Source: Deltaproteobacteria bacterium
GTDB lineage: Bacteria > Bdellovibrionota_C > UBA2361 > JAAYZI01
NCBI GenBank assembly: GCA_012514925.1
Contig: JAAYZI010000236.1
Location: 1 to 23,451 of the forward strand
Direction of reading: 5' to 3'
Length of the DNA stretch: 23,451 nt
The stretch's first letter is position 1; each line of letters starts with the position of its first letter. Shown here in pieces: positions 1 through 8,042 of this stretch. The notes under the pieces are model-generated. The model saw only the letters and a list, made by a program, of their open reading frames with translations. It was not told the origin of the DNA and ran no database searches. A program made the position numbers and the translations under genes.

Positions 1-37
1 ATTTGCCAACCCTTTGCGCGAGATATGCATATGCGAC

Positions 38-112
38 AAGGCCGATATTTAGGTCGTACCAGATTGGATGACCTTATGTTTTATATGGGGAATCTAACAC
101 TGTCTGTGTGAT
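38..112 (+). repeat. Direct repeat copy 1 (about 74 bp)
   Basis: This copy and the stretch at 213-284 align almost base for base. Both start aaggcc, share the block aggtcgtaccagattggatg, and continue through ccttatgttttat to tgtctgtgtgat. They differ by a few substitutions and small indels. The palindromic element at 109-176 lies between them. Neither copy overlaps a plausible gene. The function is unknown. Confidence 0.85.
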
Positions 113-176
113 GGTATCCGTTTGCATGAGTTTTACTTTCTCTGGAGAAAGTGAAATTGATTCCGCGTTACCATCA
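109..176 (+). repeat. Palindromic repeat element, copy A
   Basis: Perfect 8-bp inverted ends (tgatggta / taccatca) enclose the core actttctctggagaaagt at 135-152, an 18-bp palindrome with one mismatched centre pair. Outside the core, gaaattgattcc matches gaaatcaattcc in the copy at 3529-3625, in the same orientation. The core is the exact reverse complement of the core at 23365-23382. It belongs to the dispersed family described in the findings. Confidence 0.8.
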
Positions 177-212
177 GCCATCCCCAGAAAGGCTCTGCTA
201 ACCTGGGCTTTA

Positions 213-284
213 AGGCCAACATTAGGTCGTACCAGATTGGATGGCCTTATGTTTTATGAAGAAATCTAACATTGTCTGTGTGAT
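213..284 (+). repeat. Direct repeat copy 2 (about 72 bp)
   Basis: Second copy of the repeat at 38-112. The match ends at tgtctgtgtgat, after which the two sequences diverge. It lies just beyond the 3' end of the minus-strand pssA gene. The first 308 bases contain only these two repeats and palindromic copy A; I see no gene or RNA there. Confidence 0.85.
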
Positions 285-308
285 TAAATACTAACCAGTA
301 CATATATA

Positions 309-1088
309 CTACTTAACAGCCGTAAGCTTTAAATTGGAGGGGTCTTTTGTGAGTTTGCGTTTCCTCCTCTCCTTTAAGGCTTCCAGCACCGGCCCACTCA
401 GGGCGTAGCCTGCCGCAAGAACTAGAAGCCCGACTTTCGGTCGCCACCAAACTAAGCCCATCATCACACCGATAACAAGGCGAGCCGTCAACCGGATATT
501 GGTGACTTTCATTTTCTTTATGCTTGGGTAAGGGATGGTGCAAACCATCAGATAGGCAATAACTGCCATCAGAGCCGCGCTCATAATCACAGCCGCAAAA
601 TCAGGCTGATTGGATGACATGAAATACACTACCGCCGCGACTATGCTAGCCGCTGCTGGCGAGGGCAGCCCCTCAAAACTCGAGAGGTTTGTAGTGGTGA
701 TATTAAAACGCGCCAAGCGGCTGGCAGCGCAGAGCGCATACAGAAAGCACACAAACACGCCGAACTCGTCCGCCAATTGCCTGAAAGACCACTCATACAT
801 CAAAAATGCGGGCGCGATCCCAAAAGAAACTAAGTCAGACAAAGAATCAAACTCAAGGCCAAACGGAGACGTGGCATTCAAACGCCGCGCCACTCTCCCA
901 TCCAAACCATCCAAAAGAATCGCAAGAAGAATGGCGAAGGCCGCCTTCTCCCACCGCTCAGAAGAAGCGTAAATAATCGCCAAGAAACCGCAAAAGAGGC
1001 TGCCCACCGTAACAGCATTGGGGACCAAGTAACGTCGGCGGTACAAACGCTCTTTAATTTCAATCCGGGAGAGTTTCTTCTTTTCCAT
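309..1088 (-). CDS. pssA: CDP-diacylglycerol--serine O-phosphatidyltransferase
   Basis: Membrane enzyme that makes phosphatidylserine from CDP-diacylglycerol and serine, the precursor of phosphatidylethanolamine. The complete CDP-alcohol phosphotransferase signature D-x2-DG-x2-AR-x8-G-x3-D-x3-D is present: counting from the ATG, D60, D63-G64, A67-R68, G77, D81 and D85. Several hydrophobic segments surround it. At 259 residues it has the usual length of the bacterial (Bacillus-type) PssA. I chose the ATG at 1088; the frame is open six bases further to a TTG, and no strong SD decides the matter. It follows the UvrA-like gene by 44 bases on the same strand, so co-transcription is likely. A related phosphatidylglycerolphosphate synthase is less likely given the overall PssA-like layout. 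Confidence 0.9.
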   Translation of the reverse strand: MEKKKLSRIEIKERLYRRRYLVPNAVTVGSLFCGFLAIIYASSERWEKAAFAILLAILLDGLDGRVARRLNATSPFGLEFDSLSDLVSFGIAPAFLMYEWSFRQLADEFGVFVCFLYALCAASRLARFNITTTNLSSFEGLPSPAAASIVAAVVYFMSSNQPDFAAVIMSAALMAVIAYLMVCTIPYPSIKKMKVTNIRLTARLVIGVMMGLVWWRPKVGLLVLAAGYALSGPVLEALKERRKRKLTKDPSNLKLTAVK

Positions 1089-1132
1089 ACGCAACCAAAA
1101 TCAACGCCAGCCAAAAACTCAAATATAATCCT

Positions 1133-3475
1133 TTAATCCAAATTCATAAACTCGTCACAATGCTCTAGGAATATAGGGTGGTTATCAGCGGCGACTACGG
1201 TGTGCCCGCGCTTGGTAAGCTCACCAATCCGCCTAACTGCGCTTAAGACTTGCGCCGCCTCGAGCCCCAATAAAGGCCCGTCCCACAGAAAAATAGCAGG
1301 GGCACCCTTCTTCTCCGCCTTGCCCGCGCGCAACTGCCTGGCAAGCCCTGGCACCATTCTTAAGGCGGCAGTCTCGAAATGCAACATTTGCAGACGCGAC
1401 TTCCCAAGTTTGGTTTCACCGAAGCCAAAATCCGCCAGCAACGTAAGAGGCCATGAGATCCGTGCTTGATCCCAGAAGAATTTTTGAGCCTGATTAACTG
1501 TAAGGGCCAATATATCAGCGATATTCAGCTCGCGATAGCGCACCTTTAAAAGTTGAGGCTCGAAACGTTCGCCCCCACAACTTGGACATTCCTGGTAAAT
1601 CTCGCCATAGGGTGCCCCCTCAAAATCCCATCCGCCCCTGCTTCCACCTACAAACCGTACCAACCCATCACCCTGGCAAACGGCGCAGCGCCACGTGCTT
1701 CTTCTCAAACAAAAGCTCGCCGCGTGATGCCCCGCCATGCGGGCCTCCCGCGTACTTGCCAAAAGCTCTGCTATCTCGCCGTAAATACCCGACAGACTCG
1801 CAAGACAATCGCGCTTAGAAACTGACACCTCCAATAAACGTTCGACTCGTCGAAAATACTTTAATACCTCCGAAGCTCGACCCAATTCCTCCAACAGCCG
1901 CGTCTTGCCGCTGCCGGACCGGCCACCTATAACCAGCAAACCACAAAGTGGTAGAGATACCGTTACGACCCTAGGCGTGTCCAAGCATAACTTCATACAA
2001 CCAGCCTGCTCTTCACGCCTGGTGGGACGAACCCACGTCGCGGGTTTTCGTTTCTGCCCAGGCGTCGCCACAGCACACTCTAAAAGCAAACCGTCCCCGT
2101 CTTTAGCCACCTCACACTCCCACTGTGCCCCGGCAACCGTACCGCGCTCTTGCGTTACCACCAGCACTGTATTCTCAGCGCTTCTTAATCCGCCTAAGGC
2201 TGCCAGACACTCATCAAACTCCACCAAACCCAAACCCGAAGCGCCCTGGTCTAAAACCAGCACACTCTCGCTTAAACCTGAAAGTAAGAGTAGCGCCAAA
2301 TGCACCCGAAATCGCTCCCCAGGTGAGAGCGTCGAGATCGGGTGTGAGAGCGCATAATCCCCAAAATTAAGCGCTGTTAATGCGCTACAAACCTCGCTTA
2401 ACCGAACTGTTTGCGGAGTATCACCGAAATTTACCCGCCAACTCTTGGCTAAGTCTGAAAGCGTCCTGACAGACATTGCGCCAAACTCACCAATCTTGAC
2501 GCCGCCCAAATCCCAAGCCTGACAAGCTTTCGGCCAGAAGTCTTTTTCAAGCGTTTCACGTGAAACTTGTTCAAAAATGCGTCCACAGCTAGGGCAATGC
2601 GGCAGTACAGAGAGCCGACCGAGGCACTTTGCCTTCAGTCCGGTACGATCCACCTGCAAGAGAAGCAACGTCTCTACTCCTGCCTTAAAAAGCTCGTTCG
2701 CCCTTTCAAGCAGAACCAGGGATCCTTGTGACGCGGGCGATACCTCCGCAGTAGCAACAAGCACCCCACTTTCTCCGGCAAGCTGCGCCTCATCATCCTC
2801 CGCATTAAAAAGTCGGCCTTCACTCCACAAGTACCTAGCCCCATAAAGCTCCATACAGCTCTGCCGGGATAGCTTAGCTTTCAATTCTTCCCCTTCAAGC
2901 GGAATCGCCAGGGCAGGCATCAGACCAGGCGCAACTTCGTATCCAGACAGCTGCTCCTCAAGCGTGCGCATACAGGCAGCCACACCACAAACACTACACC
3001 AAGGAGCGCCTTTATTCAGGCAAAGTTCGCTTAGCAGAAGAGGCAGATCGAATAGTTGTGCCAAGGTATCAGACCCCGCCCCATAACGGCTCTGTCGACC
3101 AGACGGTGCCAACGCACCGGAGCCATCGGAAAAATAAACCACCGGCACTCCGTTGGGTGCCTCAATCTCAAAGTGCTGCGAGGCGCAATCTCCTGGCCGT
3201 GAGGCTGCCCTGGGAAAGCTTCCTCCGGCGCTAAGCTGGAAATATCGGCGTGCAGACTCACGATAGAGGGCACGCGCTAATGCGGATGCAAGCTTTCCAT
3301 GGAAAACGCAGAGTCTGCCACGTGGCAAGGCCAAAGGTTGCAAGTCTGCCTTCCCACGCCAGCGTACGCCTATCTTGAAACTATCACTCTCCAAAACTCT
3401 ACTCGTAACTGAAAATCCCCGCCTTTTGATCTGCTGCGTAGACAAATACTTGAATCGATGCAAGATCATTGTCAT
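1133..3475 (-). CDS. Degenerate UvrA-like ABC protein (probable pseudo-ATPase)
   Basis: About 780 residues (UvrA is about 940). Family membership shows best in the second half: Walker A GRSGSGKT (about 518-525), the UvrA zinc module CAVCQGDG...CPSCGGERF (Cys 597, 600, 630, 633), then RELNIADILALTVNQAQKFF, matching UvrA order. CxxC pairs also occur at 160/163 and 294/297. Catalytic residues are eroded. NBD1 keeps GK (60-61) without the glycine loop or following Ser/Thr; its signature is LSPGE (383-387); its Walker B reads DQG (409-411) instead of DEP; the H-loop His is Gln (about 442). NBD2 has LGKSR (690-694) for LSGGE, DGP (732-734) for DEP, and Asp (about 764) for the H-loop His. The ORF is uninterrupted. 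The C-terminal Gly-rich tail of UvrA is missing. Possible starts: GTG 3514, ATG 3475 (used here), ATG 3469, TTG 3394; none has a clear SD. Excision repair by this protein alone seems unlikely. Confidence 0.75.
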   Translation of the reverse strand: MTMILHRFKYLSTQQIKRRGFSVTSRVLESDSFKIGVRWRGKADLQPLALPRGRLCVFHGKLASALARALYRESARRYFQLSAGGSFPRAASRPGDCASQHFEIEAPNGVPVVYFSDGSGALAPSGRQSRYGAGSDTLAQLFDLPLLLSELCLNKGAPWCSVCGVAACMRTLEEQLSGYEVAPGLMPALAIPLEGEELKAKLSRQSCMELYGARYLWSEGRLFNAEDDEAQLAGESGVLVATAEVSPASQGSLVLLERANELFKAGVETLLLLQVDRTGLKAKCLGRLSVLPHCPSCGRIFEQVSRETLEKDFWPKACQAWDLGGVKIGEFGAMSVRTLSDLAKSWRVNFGDTPQTVRLSEVCSALTALNFGDYALSHPISTLSPGERFRVHLALLLLSGLSESVLVLDQGASGLGLVEFDECLAALGGLRSAENTVLVVTQERGTVAGAQWECEVAKDGDGLLLECAVATPGQKRKPATWVRPTRREEQAGCMKLCLDTPRVVTVSLPLCGLLVIGGRSGSGKTRLLEELGRASEVLKYFRRVERLLEVSVSKRDCLASLSGIYGEIAELLASTREARMAGHHAASFCLRRSTWRCAVCQGDGLVRFVGGSRGGWDFEGAPYGEIYQECPSCGGERFEPQLLKVRYRELNIADILALTVNQAQKFFWDQARISWPLTLLADFGFGETKLGKSRLQMLHFETAALRMVPGLARQLRAGKAEKKGAPAIFLWDGPLLGLEAAQVLSAVRRIGELTKRGHTVVAADNHPIFLEHCDEFMNLD

Positions 3476-3528
3476 ATTGCAGCGCACTGCCGGATTCAAG
3501 CGTAGGTTTATCACATTACCCGTTTCTA

Positions 3529-3625
3529 GTATCCGGTAAGTGTTTAGGTGTAGTGAAGTAACCGTTCACGTGAATATTACTTTCTCCGGAGAAGGTGAAA
3601 TCAATTCCACACGTGAGCGGTTACC
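3529..3625 (+). repeat. Palindromic repeat element, copy B
   Basis: Inner termini gtaaccgttcacgtg (3558-3572) and cacgtgagcggttac (3610-3624) are inverted repeats with one mismatch. They enclose the core actttctccggagaaggt (3579-3596). The outer segment from 3529 (tatccggtaag...gtagtgaag) matches the reverse complement of 18644-18714 over roughly 70 bases with about seven differences. The element sits just upstream of the UvrA-like gene, between it and the divergent response-regulator operon. Confidence 0.85.
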
Positions 3626-3704
3626 GTGTTGCTTCTTATCATCTTGTAATTACTGAAGATATTGCTTTAAATTCGCATGGCCTTCTCTCCACAAACCCCT
3701 CTCT

Positions 3705-3733
3705 TTGACCGAAGTGGATGGCTTGAGTACACT
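3705..3733 (+). promoter_or_regulatory. Candidate sigma70-type promoter of the response-regulator operon
   Basis: A -35 ttgacc (3705-3710) and a -10 tacact (3728-3733) are separated by exactly 17 bases, 73 bases before the ATG at 3807. The match is 5/6 for the -35 and 4/6 for the -10. No other gene lies between. This is prediction from consensus only. Confidence 0.4.
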
Positions 3734-3806
3734 GACGGGGGCAAATGCGTACGTACAAAGTTTCGCCGCGTCTGCTAAATCATAGTTTTGTGTGTAGGAA
3801 TGTAAA

Positions 3807-4475
3807 ATGCCGCAAATATCCGTTCTAATCTCAGATGATCATACTCTTATCAGATATGCTGTCCGCAATATTTTGGAAGGCAGACCTGATTACCGGATCA
3901 TTGGGGAGGCAGCTAATGCGGACGGAACCATCACGATGGTGCGCGATCTAAAGCCGGATATCTTAATTTTAGGCCTGGGCCTGCCAGGTAAGAGCGGTAT
4001 TGAGGTCTTGTACCAAATACGTGAAGAAGAACTTCCCCCGATGACCGTAGTGCTGACCATGCACGAAAGCGAGCTGATGATCCGCCAAGCCATCATGGCC
4101 GGTGCCAACGCATATATACTAAAAACTTCTACGCCCGAAGAACTTCTAGATACCTTGCAGCGCGTGCGCGAAGGAGTGCGCAACATCGTACCCAATCGCT
4201 TTCAGTATATTATTGATGAGCTGACCGAGCGCGCCGCCAGCAACAAACCTTTCAAACGTGGAGAGGACGACCCCCTACAGAAGCTCAGTAAGCGCGAGCG
4301 TGAAGTGTTTTTTATGCTGGCAGACGGCATGCCTAACCGCACCATTGCCAAAGAGCTTTTTATCAGTCCGCGCACCGTGGAAACCCACCGCGCGCGCGTG
4401 ATCAAGAAAATGGGCTTTACCTCAACCGCAGATCTAATTCGCTACGCTATAAAGAATAATTTGCTGATACCGTAA
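3807..4475 (+). CDS. NarL/FixJ-type response regulator lacking the phospho-acceptor Asp
   Basis: 222 residues: an N-terminal receiver (about 1-125) and a C-terminal LuxR-type HTH (about 158-220; LSKREREVF...NRTIAKELFISPRTVETH...KMG), hence a DNA-binding transcription regulator. The receiver keeps the acidic pair D10/D11, the switch Thr84 (VVLT) and Lys106 (YILKT). The phosphorylation site, normally the Asp in xxLDxxMPG, reads ILGLGLPG: residue 56 is Gly, codon ggc at 3972-3974. It therefore probably acts without standard aspartyl phosphorylation. The start has agg eight bases upstream (taggaatgtaaa-ATG). It is first in a four-gene operon; the next gene's ATG directly follows its TAA. No histidine kinase lies nearby. 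It may regulate its own operon, which is inference. Confidence 0.93.
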   Translation: MPQISVLISDDHTLIRYAVRNILEGRPDYRIIGEAANADGTITMVRDLKPDILILGLGLPGKSGIEVLYQIREEELPPMTVVLTMHESELMIRQAIMAGANAYILKTSTPEELLDTLQRVREGVRNIVPNRFQYIIDELTERAASNKPFKRGEDDPLQKLSKREREVFFMLADGMPNRTIAKELFISPRTVETHRARVIKKMGFTSTADLIRYAIKNNLLIP

Positions 4476-5816
4476 ATGGGGCGTGCTGATCTCCCAAAAC
4501 TGCTGCGACGCGCCAATTTGATTATCACTACGCGCGGGTTGCTGCTGGCGCTGTTTGCGGTTTACCTGTTCTCCGGACCGGCCATTTTAGAGGCAGACAT
4601 AATCGCCACGATCTTGTCACTTGGACTCCTGGCCCTGTTAGTCACCCTGATGCTAATTACCGCAGTTGGCGGCGTTTTGCTAAAAAAGAGTTTTGGCGTC
4701 ACACTAATTCCACCGCAAGATCAGGCACCGGTGCCAGCCTTGGAGTCCGGAAAAAACCTGTCCTTTTTGCTGCGCTGCAACACGCTGCAGCTACTGCCGC
4801 TTTACCAACTCTCGCTGAAACTAGAGTTTGAAAGGGGAACAATTATTACCGCCACACACACGCTAAAGGGCTCGTCTTATGGCCACCGTTTCATACGGGA
4901 ACAATTGAAATTCCCTCACCGTGGAATTTGGCATATCAGAGGCCTCACCGCAAAGCTACACGACCAGTTTGGCTTAACGAGCTTCGACTGGAAGTTAACG
5001 GCAGAACTTTCCGGCCAGAGCTTGCGCGTTAAGCCCCCCAGCCGAAGTGAAGGTCGGTTGCCGATTTTAAGCTCATGCCGTAGAAGCGGCGATACTCTAA
5101 TCGACATCCAGAACCGCCAGGGCGACTATTTCGACCTTAAGCAGTACCATCCTTCTGACGGATTAAAAAAAATCGTTTGGAAGATTTTTGCTAAATCTGG
5201 AAAACTGATCGCGAGACACCCCGAACCATCTATGACGCCTGAGGGTCAAGTCATTGCCTACTGCTTGGCAGGACCGCAGGAAGATTTTGTGTGTGCTGCA
5301 GCGCTTGGATATTTGCGGCGCTTGGAAGAGTTGGAGCTGGAGATTTTTTTCGGATGCGAAGCCATGAGGCAAATGGAGCCGGCGCAAGATTCACAGATCG
5401 CAGAAGATCTATTGATCGAAACGGTATGGCAAAGCGCCTGTTCTTCAGCCGCATCACTGCCAACTCAAATGCGTCAGTTTATAGGAGTGCTGCAGAGCAA
5501 ATTACGAGATACATCCCCAGAAAGAGTAATAATCTTCTGCTCCACAACCAGGCTTGGGGACGAAGAGATGCTTAACGCCTATGTGGCGTGTGGCCACGCA
5601 CTTGAAGAAAGCGGTATCAACCCGGTATTTTTCCTAATAGCGCCTGACCCCACCCCCACGGCTGCCTCCTCGCCCACCCCAGCCCGCGTACCTAAATTTT
5701 GGCAGGACATAGGTAATTTAATAATCGAACCCCCCTCCGGGACGGCGCTACAGCCACAACACCACCCAGCCCTCACCGCAGCCTGTATGCGCAACCACTG
5801 GCAAGTGTTAGACTAA
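4476..5816 (+). CDS. DUF58-domain membrane protein
   Basis: 446 residues. Two hydrophobic N-terminal segments (about 13-35 and 40-70) are followed by a soluble region. The DUF58 hallmark, usually R-x-Y-x2-GD-x2-R-x-I-x-W-x3-AR, appears at about 217-248 as DYFDLKQYHPSDGLKKIVWK then LIARHPEP. The canonical GD is SD and the first Arg of the R-x-I-x-W part is Lys, so the motif is slightly divergent. Distantly, DUF58 has a von Willebrand A-like fold. In many bacteria DUF58 proteins are encoded with a MoxR AAA+ ATPase and a transglutaminase, and are thought to act at the envelope. Here a transglutaminase follows but MoxR is absent. The start abuts the previous stop (TAA-ATG) with no SD of its own, suggesting translational coupling. 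Confidence 0.82.
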   Translation: MGRADLPKLLRRANLIITTRGLLLALFAVYLFSGPAILEADIIATILSLGLLALLVTLMLITAVGGVLLKKSFGVTLIPPQDQAPVPALESGKNLSFLLRCNTLQLLPLYQLSLKLEFERGTIITATHTLKGSSYGHRFIREQLKFPHRGIWHIRGLTAKLHDQFGLTSFDWKLTAELSGQSLRVKPPSRSEGRLPILSSCRRSGDTLIDIQNRQGDYFDLKQYHPSDGLKKIVWKIFAKSGKLIARHPEPSMTPEGQVIAYCLAGPQEDFVCAAALGYLRRLEELELEIFFGCEAMRQMEPAQDSQIAEDLLIETVWQSACSSAASLPTQMRQFIGVLQSKLRDTSPERVIIFCSTTRLGDEEMLNAYVACGHALEESGINPVFFLIAPDPTPTAASSPTPARVPKFWQDIGNLIIEPPSGTALQPQHHPALTAACMRNHWQVLD

Positions 5817-5822
5817 ACCCTT

Positions 5823-8042
5823 ATGCGACATACCACGCCATACCCGCCTGCCCGCCCTCAATCCGACCAAACTGGGTTTTGGACAGTAGTGACGATGCGC
5901 GTTTTTTTCGGCATTCTGTTTGTGCTGGTGCTAGACTACGCCGTTGATTTAGGAACGTCCCCGGCACTGCTCTGCGTAACCATGGCTGTGGGTGTCTTAG
6001 GAGCCTCACGGCTGGCTGCCGGGCGGCTTACACATCTGGGCTTCGTGCTACTGCTAGGCGCGCTTTACGCCCTATTCTTCTTTCTCTTTGAAATCGTGAG
6101 CCCGCGCCTCTACGTTTCGGAGCAAGTCTTTAAACCTTACGTCCTAGCCCGTCATGCTGGCTTGGGGCTGGCCGTGCTTTCGTTAGCCGCTCTCTCAACT
6201 TGGTGTTTCTGGCGTTTAAAGCAAGCACTCGTGTTTGAACTGATCGCACTGGCAGGCCTATCCGTCTTTTTACTCGCTGGGCACCGCAACTACCGTTTCG
6301 ATCTGGTAAAGACGATTAACAACCTGGCTTGGTACTACAATTTAAACCCATTGACGGTGCTGGTGCTGCTGGGAGTGGCCATTTTCCTCGGTTTGTCAGG
6401 GTACTTTTTTGCGACGACACCAACCTCAAAACCGGATTTTTCCCGGCCGCGGCATGTTCAAATCTTACACCGCGGTCCTACCAATTATTTCGGTGCCATA
6501 ATTTTACTGATCTTGGCCAGTCTGCTTTTAAGCCTTATCTCCGTGGATACTTACCGACGGCACCGAGTCACGGCCACACTGCGAACCCAGAAAGGAGTCG
6601 GGGATACCCATAAAGAAGGATTGAGTCCGCTGACATTTCAATCCGCCCTGGGCAGCTCAAACCAACCCGCTGCCTTGGTGCGCCTGGAAGGAGATTACCG
6701 CCAGAATCCTTTTATGCCTATGCTCTACCTGCGTGAATCCGCGCTCTCTCACTTTGACGGTCGCGAACTAGTGGCTGCCGGTCCGGGGTATGATCGTGAT
6801 GTCAGCCGCACCAAACCATCTCAATCCTACTCTGCTGATTCTGATACTACTCTGGACTTCCGCATTCCAGTTACTCAGTCAATCTACCTTCTGACTGAAC
6901 ACAATCTGGCTTTCGGCATAGATTACCCTATCTATATCACCGGCCTTAAACTTCCGACTACCAGCTCCCGTTTTAAAAGTGCCTACCGAGTCTATTCGAT
7001 GGCGCCAGCCTTTGGTTTGGACGAGATCAAAAATCTTCCAGTCGGAGACCCGCGCTGGTCCCCGGCAGAGCGACAGCATTATCTGGAGACTAACCCTGAT
7101 CCACGCTATCACGATCTAGCCGAGCGAATCAGTGCCGACAGCAGCACGCCGGTGGAAAAAGCCTTCGCGGTAGCGACCTATCTCTCTAAAGTTGCAACTT
7201 ACACCCTGACTCCCCACCATCAAGTTGAAGCAGGAGGCGATCCGGTGGCTCCCTTTCTCTTTGGAGACAATCGCGGTTACTGCGTGCATTTCGCCCACGC
7301 CATTTCCTTTATGTTGAGATCGATTGGCATTCCAGCACGCATCGGCACCGGCTACCTAACCGATCTAAGCCAATCAAAGGACGGGCACATTTTACTTAGA
7401 ATGAGCGACCGTCATGCTTGGGCCGAAGTCTTCATTAGCGGCCGCGGCTGGGTGCCCTTTGACGTGAAGCCAGAGAAAGTTGAGAGCCACGCCGAAACCC
7501 CGGTCGATCTAGGCCTGCTTGAAGAGTTAATGGGACTATTGGGACCAAGCGAAGAAATCCTCCCAAAAAATATCATCGATGATGAGGCACGGGTGAAAGA
7601 TGATACGGGTTTTCGTTTGCCACAGATAAAAGACTTGACTCTTCCATTTGCCCTTCTACTCACCGTTTTAGTGGTAGTTAAGGTGTATTTGCTGTACAGC
7701 TGGCGTTTACCGGGTGGTCCCGAAAAACGTTTAAAACGAGCCTATCGCGGCTGGTTAGTAAGATTGCATGACGCTGGAATTAGGCGTGGCTACGGCGAAA
7801 CCAGGCTTGAGTTTGACAAGCGCTTGCATGCTATTATGGGCATTACTTTAACTCCCACAACTAGGGTGCTTAATGCAGCTAATTACTCTGCCGATTCAGG
7901 TGAGGTTATAGACATACCGGAGCTGCACAGTTTGGCATCCACCTCCAATCAGGAGTTGAAACGGCTGCCTTGGACTAAAAAGGTTTTAAGCTTAATCAAC
8001 CCAGCCTCAGTATTTGCTCAACTGGGAGGGGGGCGATGGTAA
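5823..8042 (+). CDS. TgpA-like membrane transglutaminase-family protein
   Basis: 739 residues. An N-terminal membrane domain with about six to seven hydrophobic helices (about 20-240) precedes a periplasmic region. The transglutaminase core carries the triad: Cys487 (NRGYCVHFAHA), His531 (DRHAWAEVF) and Asp547 (WVPFDVKPE). One more membrane helix (about 606-626) and a cytosolic tail follow. This is the TgpA/DUF3488 layout, so the catalytic site should face the periplasm; substrates are unknown. The ATG lies six bases after the DUF58 stop, without a good SD, again suggesting coupling. Its end overlaps the next gene by seven bases. All three catalytic residues are present, so it should be active. 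Confidence 0.9.
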   Translation: MRHTTPYPPARPQSDQTGFWTVVTMRVFFGILFVLVLDYAVDLGTSPALLCVTMAVGVLGASRLAAGRLTHLGFVLLLGALYALFFFLFEIVSPRLYVSEQVFKPYVLARHAGLGLAVLSLAALSTWCFWRLKQALVFELIALAGLSVFLLAGHRNYRFDLVKTINNLAWYYNLNPLTVLVLLGVAIFLGLSGYFFATTPTSKPDFSRPRHVQILHRGPTNYFGAIILLILASLLLSLISVDTYRRHRVTATLRTQKGVGDTHKEGLSPLTFQSALGSSNQPAALVRLEGDYRQNPFMPMLYLRESALSHFDGRELVAAGPGYDRDVSRTKPSQSYSADSDTTLDFRIPVTQSIYLLTEHNLAFGIDYPIYITGLKLPTTSSRFKSAYRVYSMAPAFGLDEIKNLPVGDPRWSPAERQHYLETNPDPRYHDLAERISADSSTPVEKAFAVATYLSKVATYTLTPHHQVEAGGDPVAPFLFGDNRGYCVHFAHAISFMLRSIGIPARIGTGYLTDLSQSKDGHILLRMSDRHAWAEVFISGRGWVPFDVKPEKVESHAETPVDLGLLEELMGLLGPSEEILPKNIIDDEARVKDDTGFRLPQIKDLTLPFALLLTVLVVVKVYLLYSWRLPGGPEKRLKRAYRGWLVRLHDAGIRRGYGETRLEFDKRLHAIMGITLTPTTRVLNAANYSADSGEVIDIPELHSLASTSNQELKRLPWTKKVLSLINPASVFAQLGGGRW

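Noticed and set aside
610..972. 120-residue plus-strand frame inside pssA
   Set aside because: Antisense to a well-supported gene; composition is typical of a shadow frame.
1905..2357. 150-residue plus-strand frame inside the UvrA-like gene
   Set aside because: Antisense to recognisable UvrA motifs, with a low-complexity Pro/Ser/Lys composition.
1133..3475. Intact UvrA excinuclease subunit
   Set aside because: Signature, Walker B glutamates and H-loop histidines are lost and the protein is about 160 residues short, so I call it UvrA-like only.
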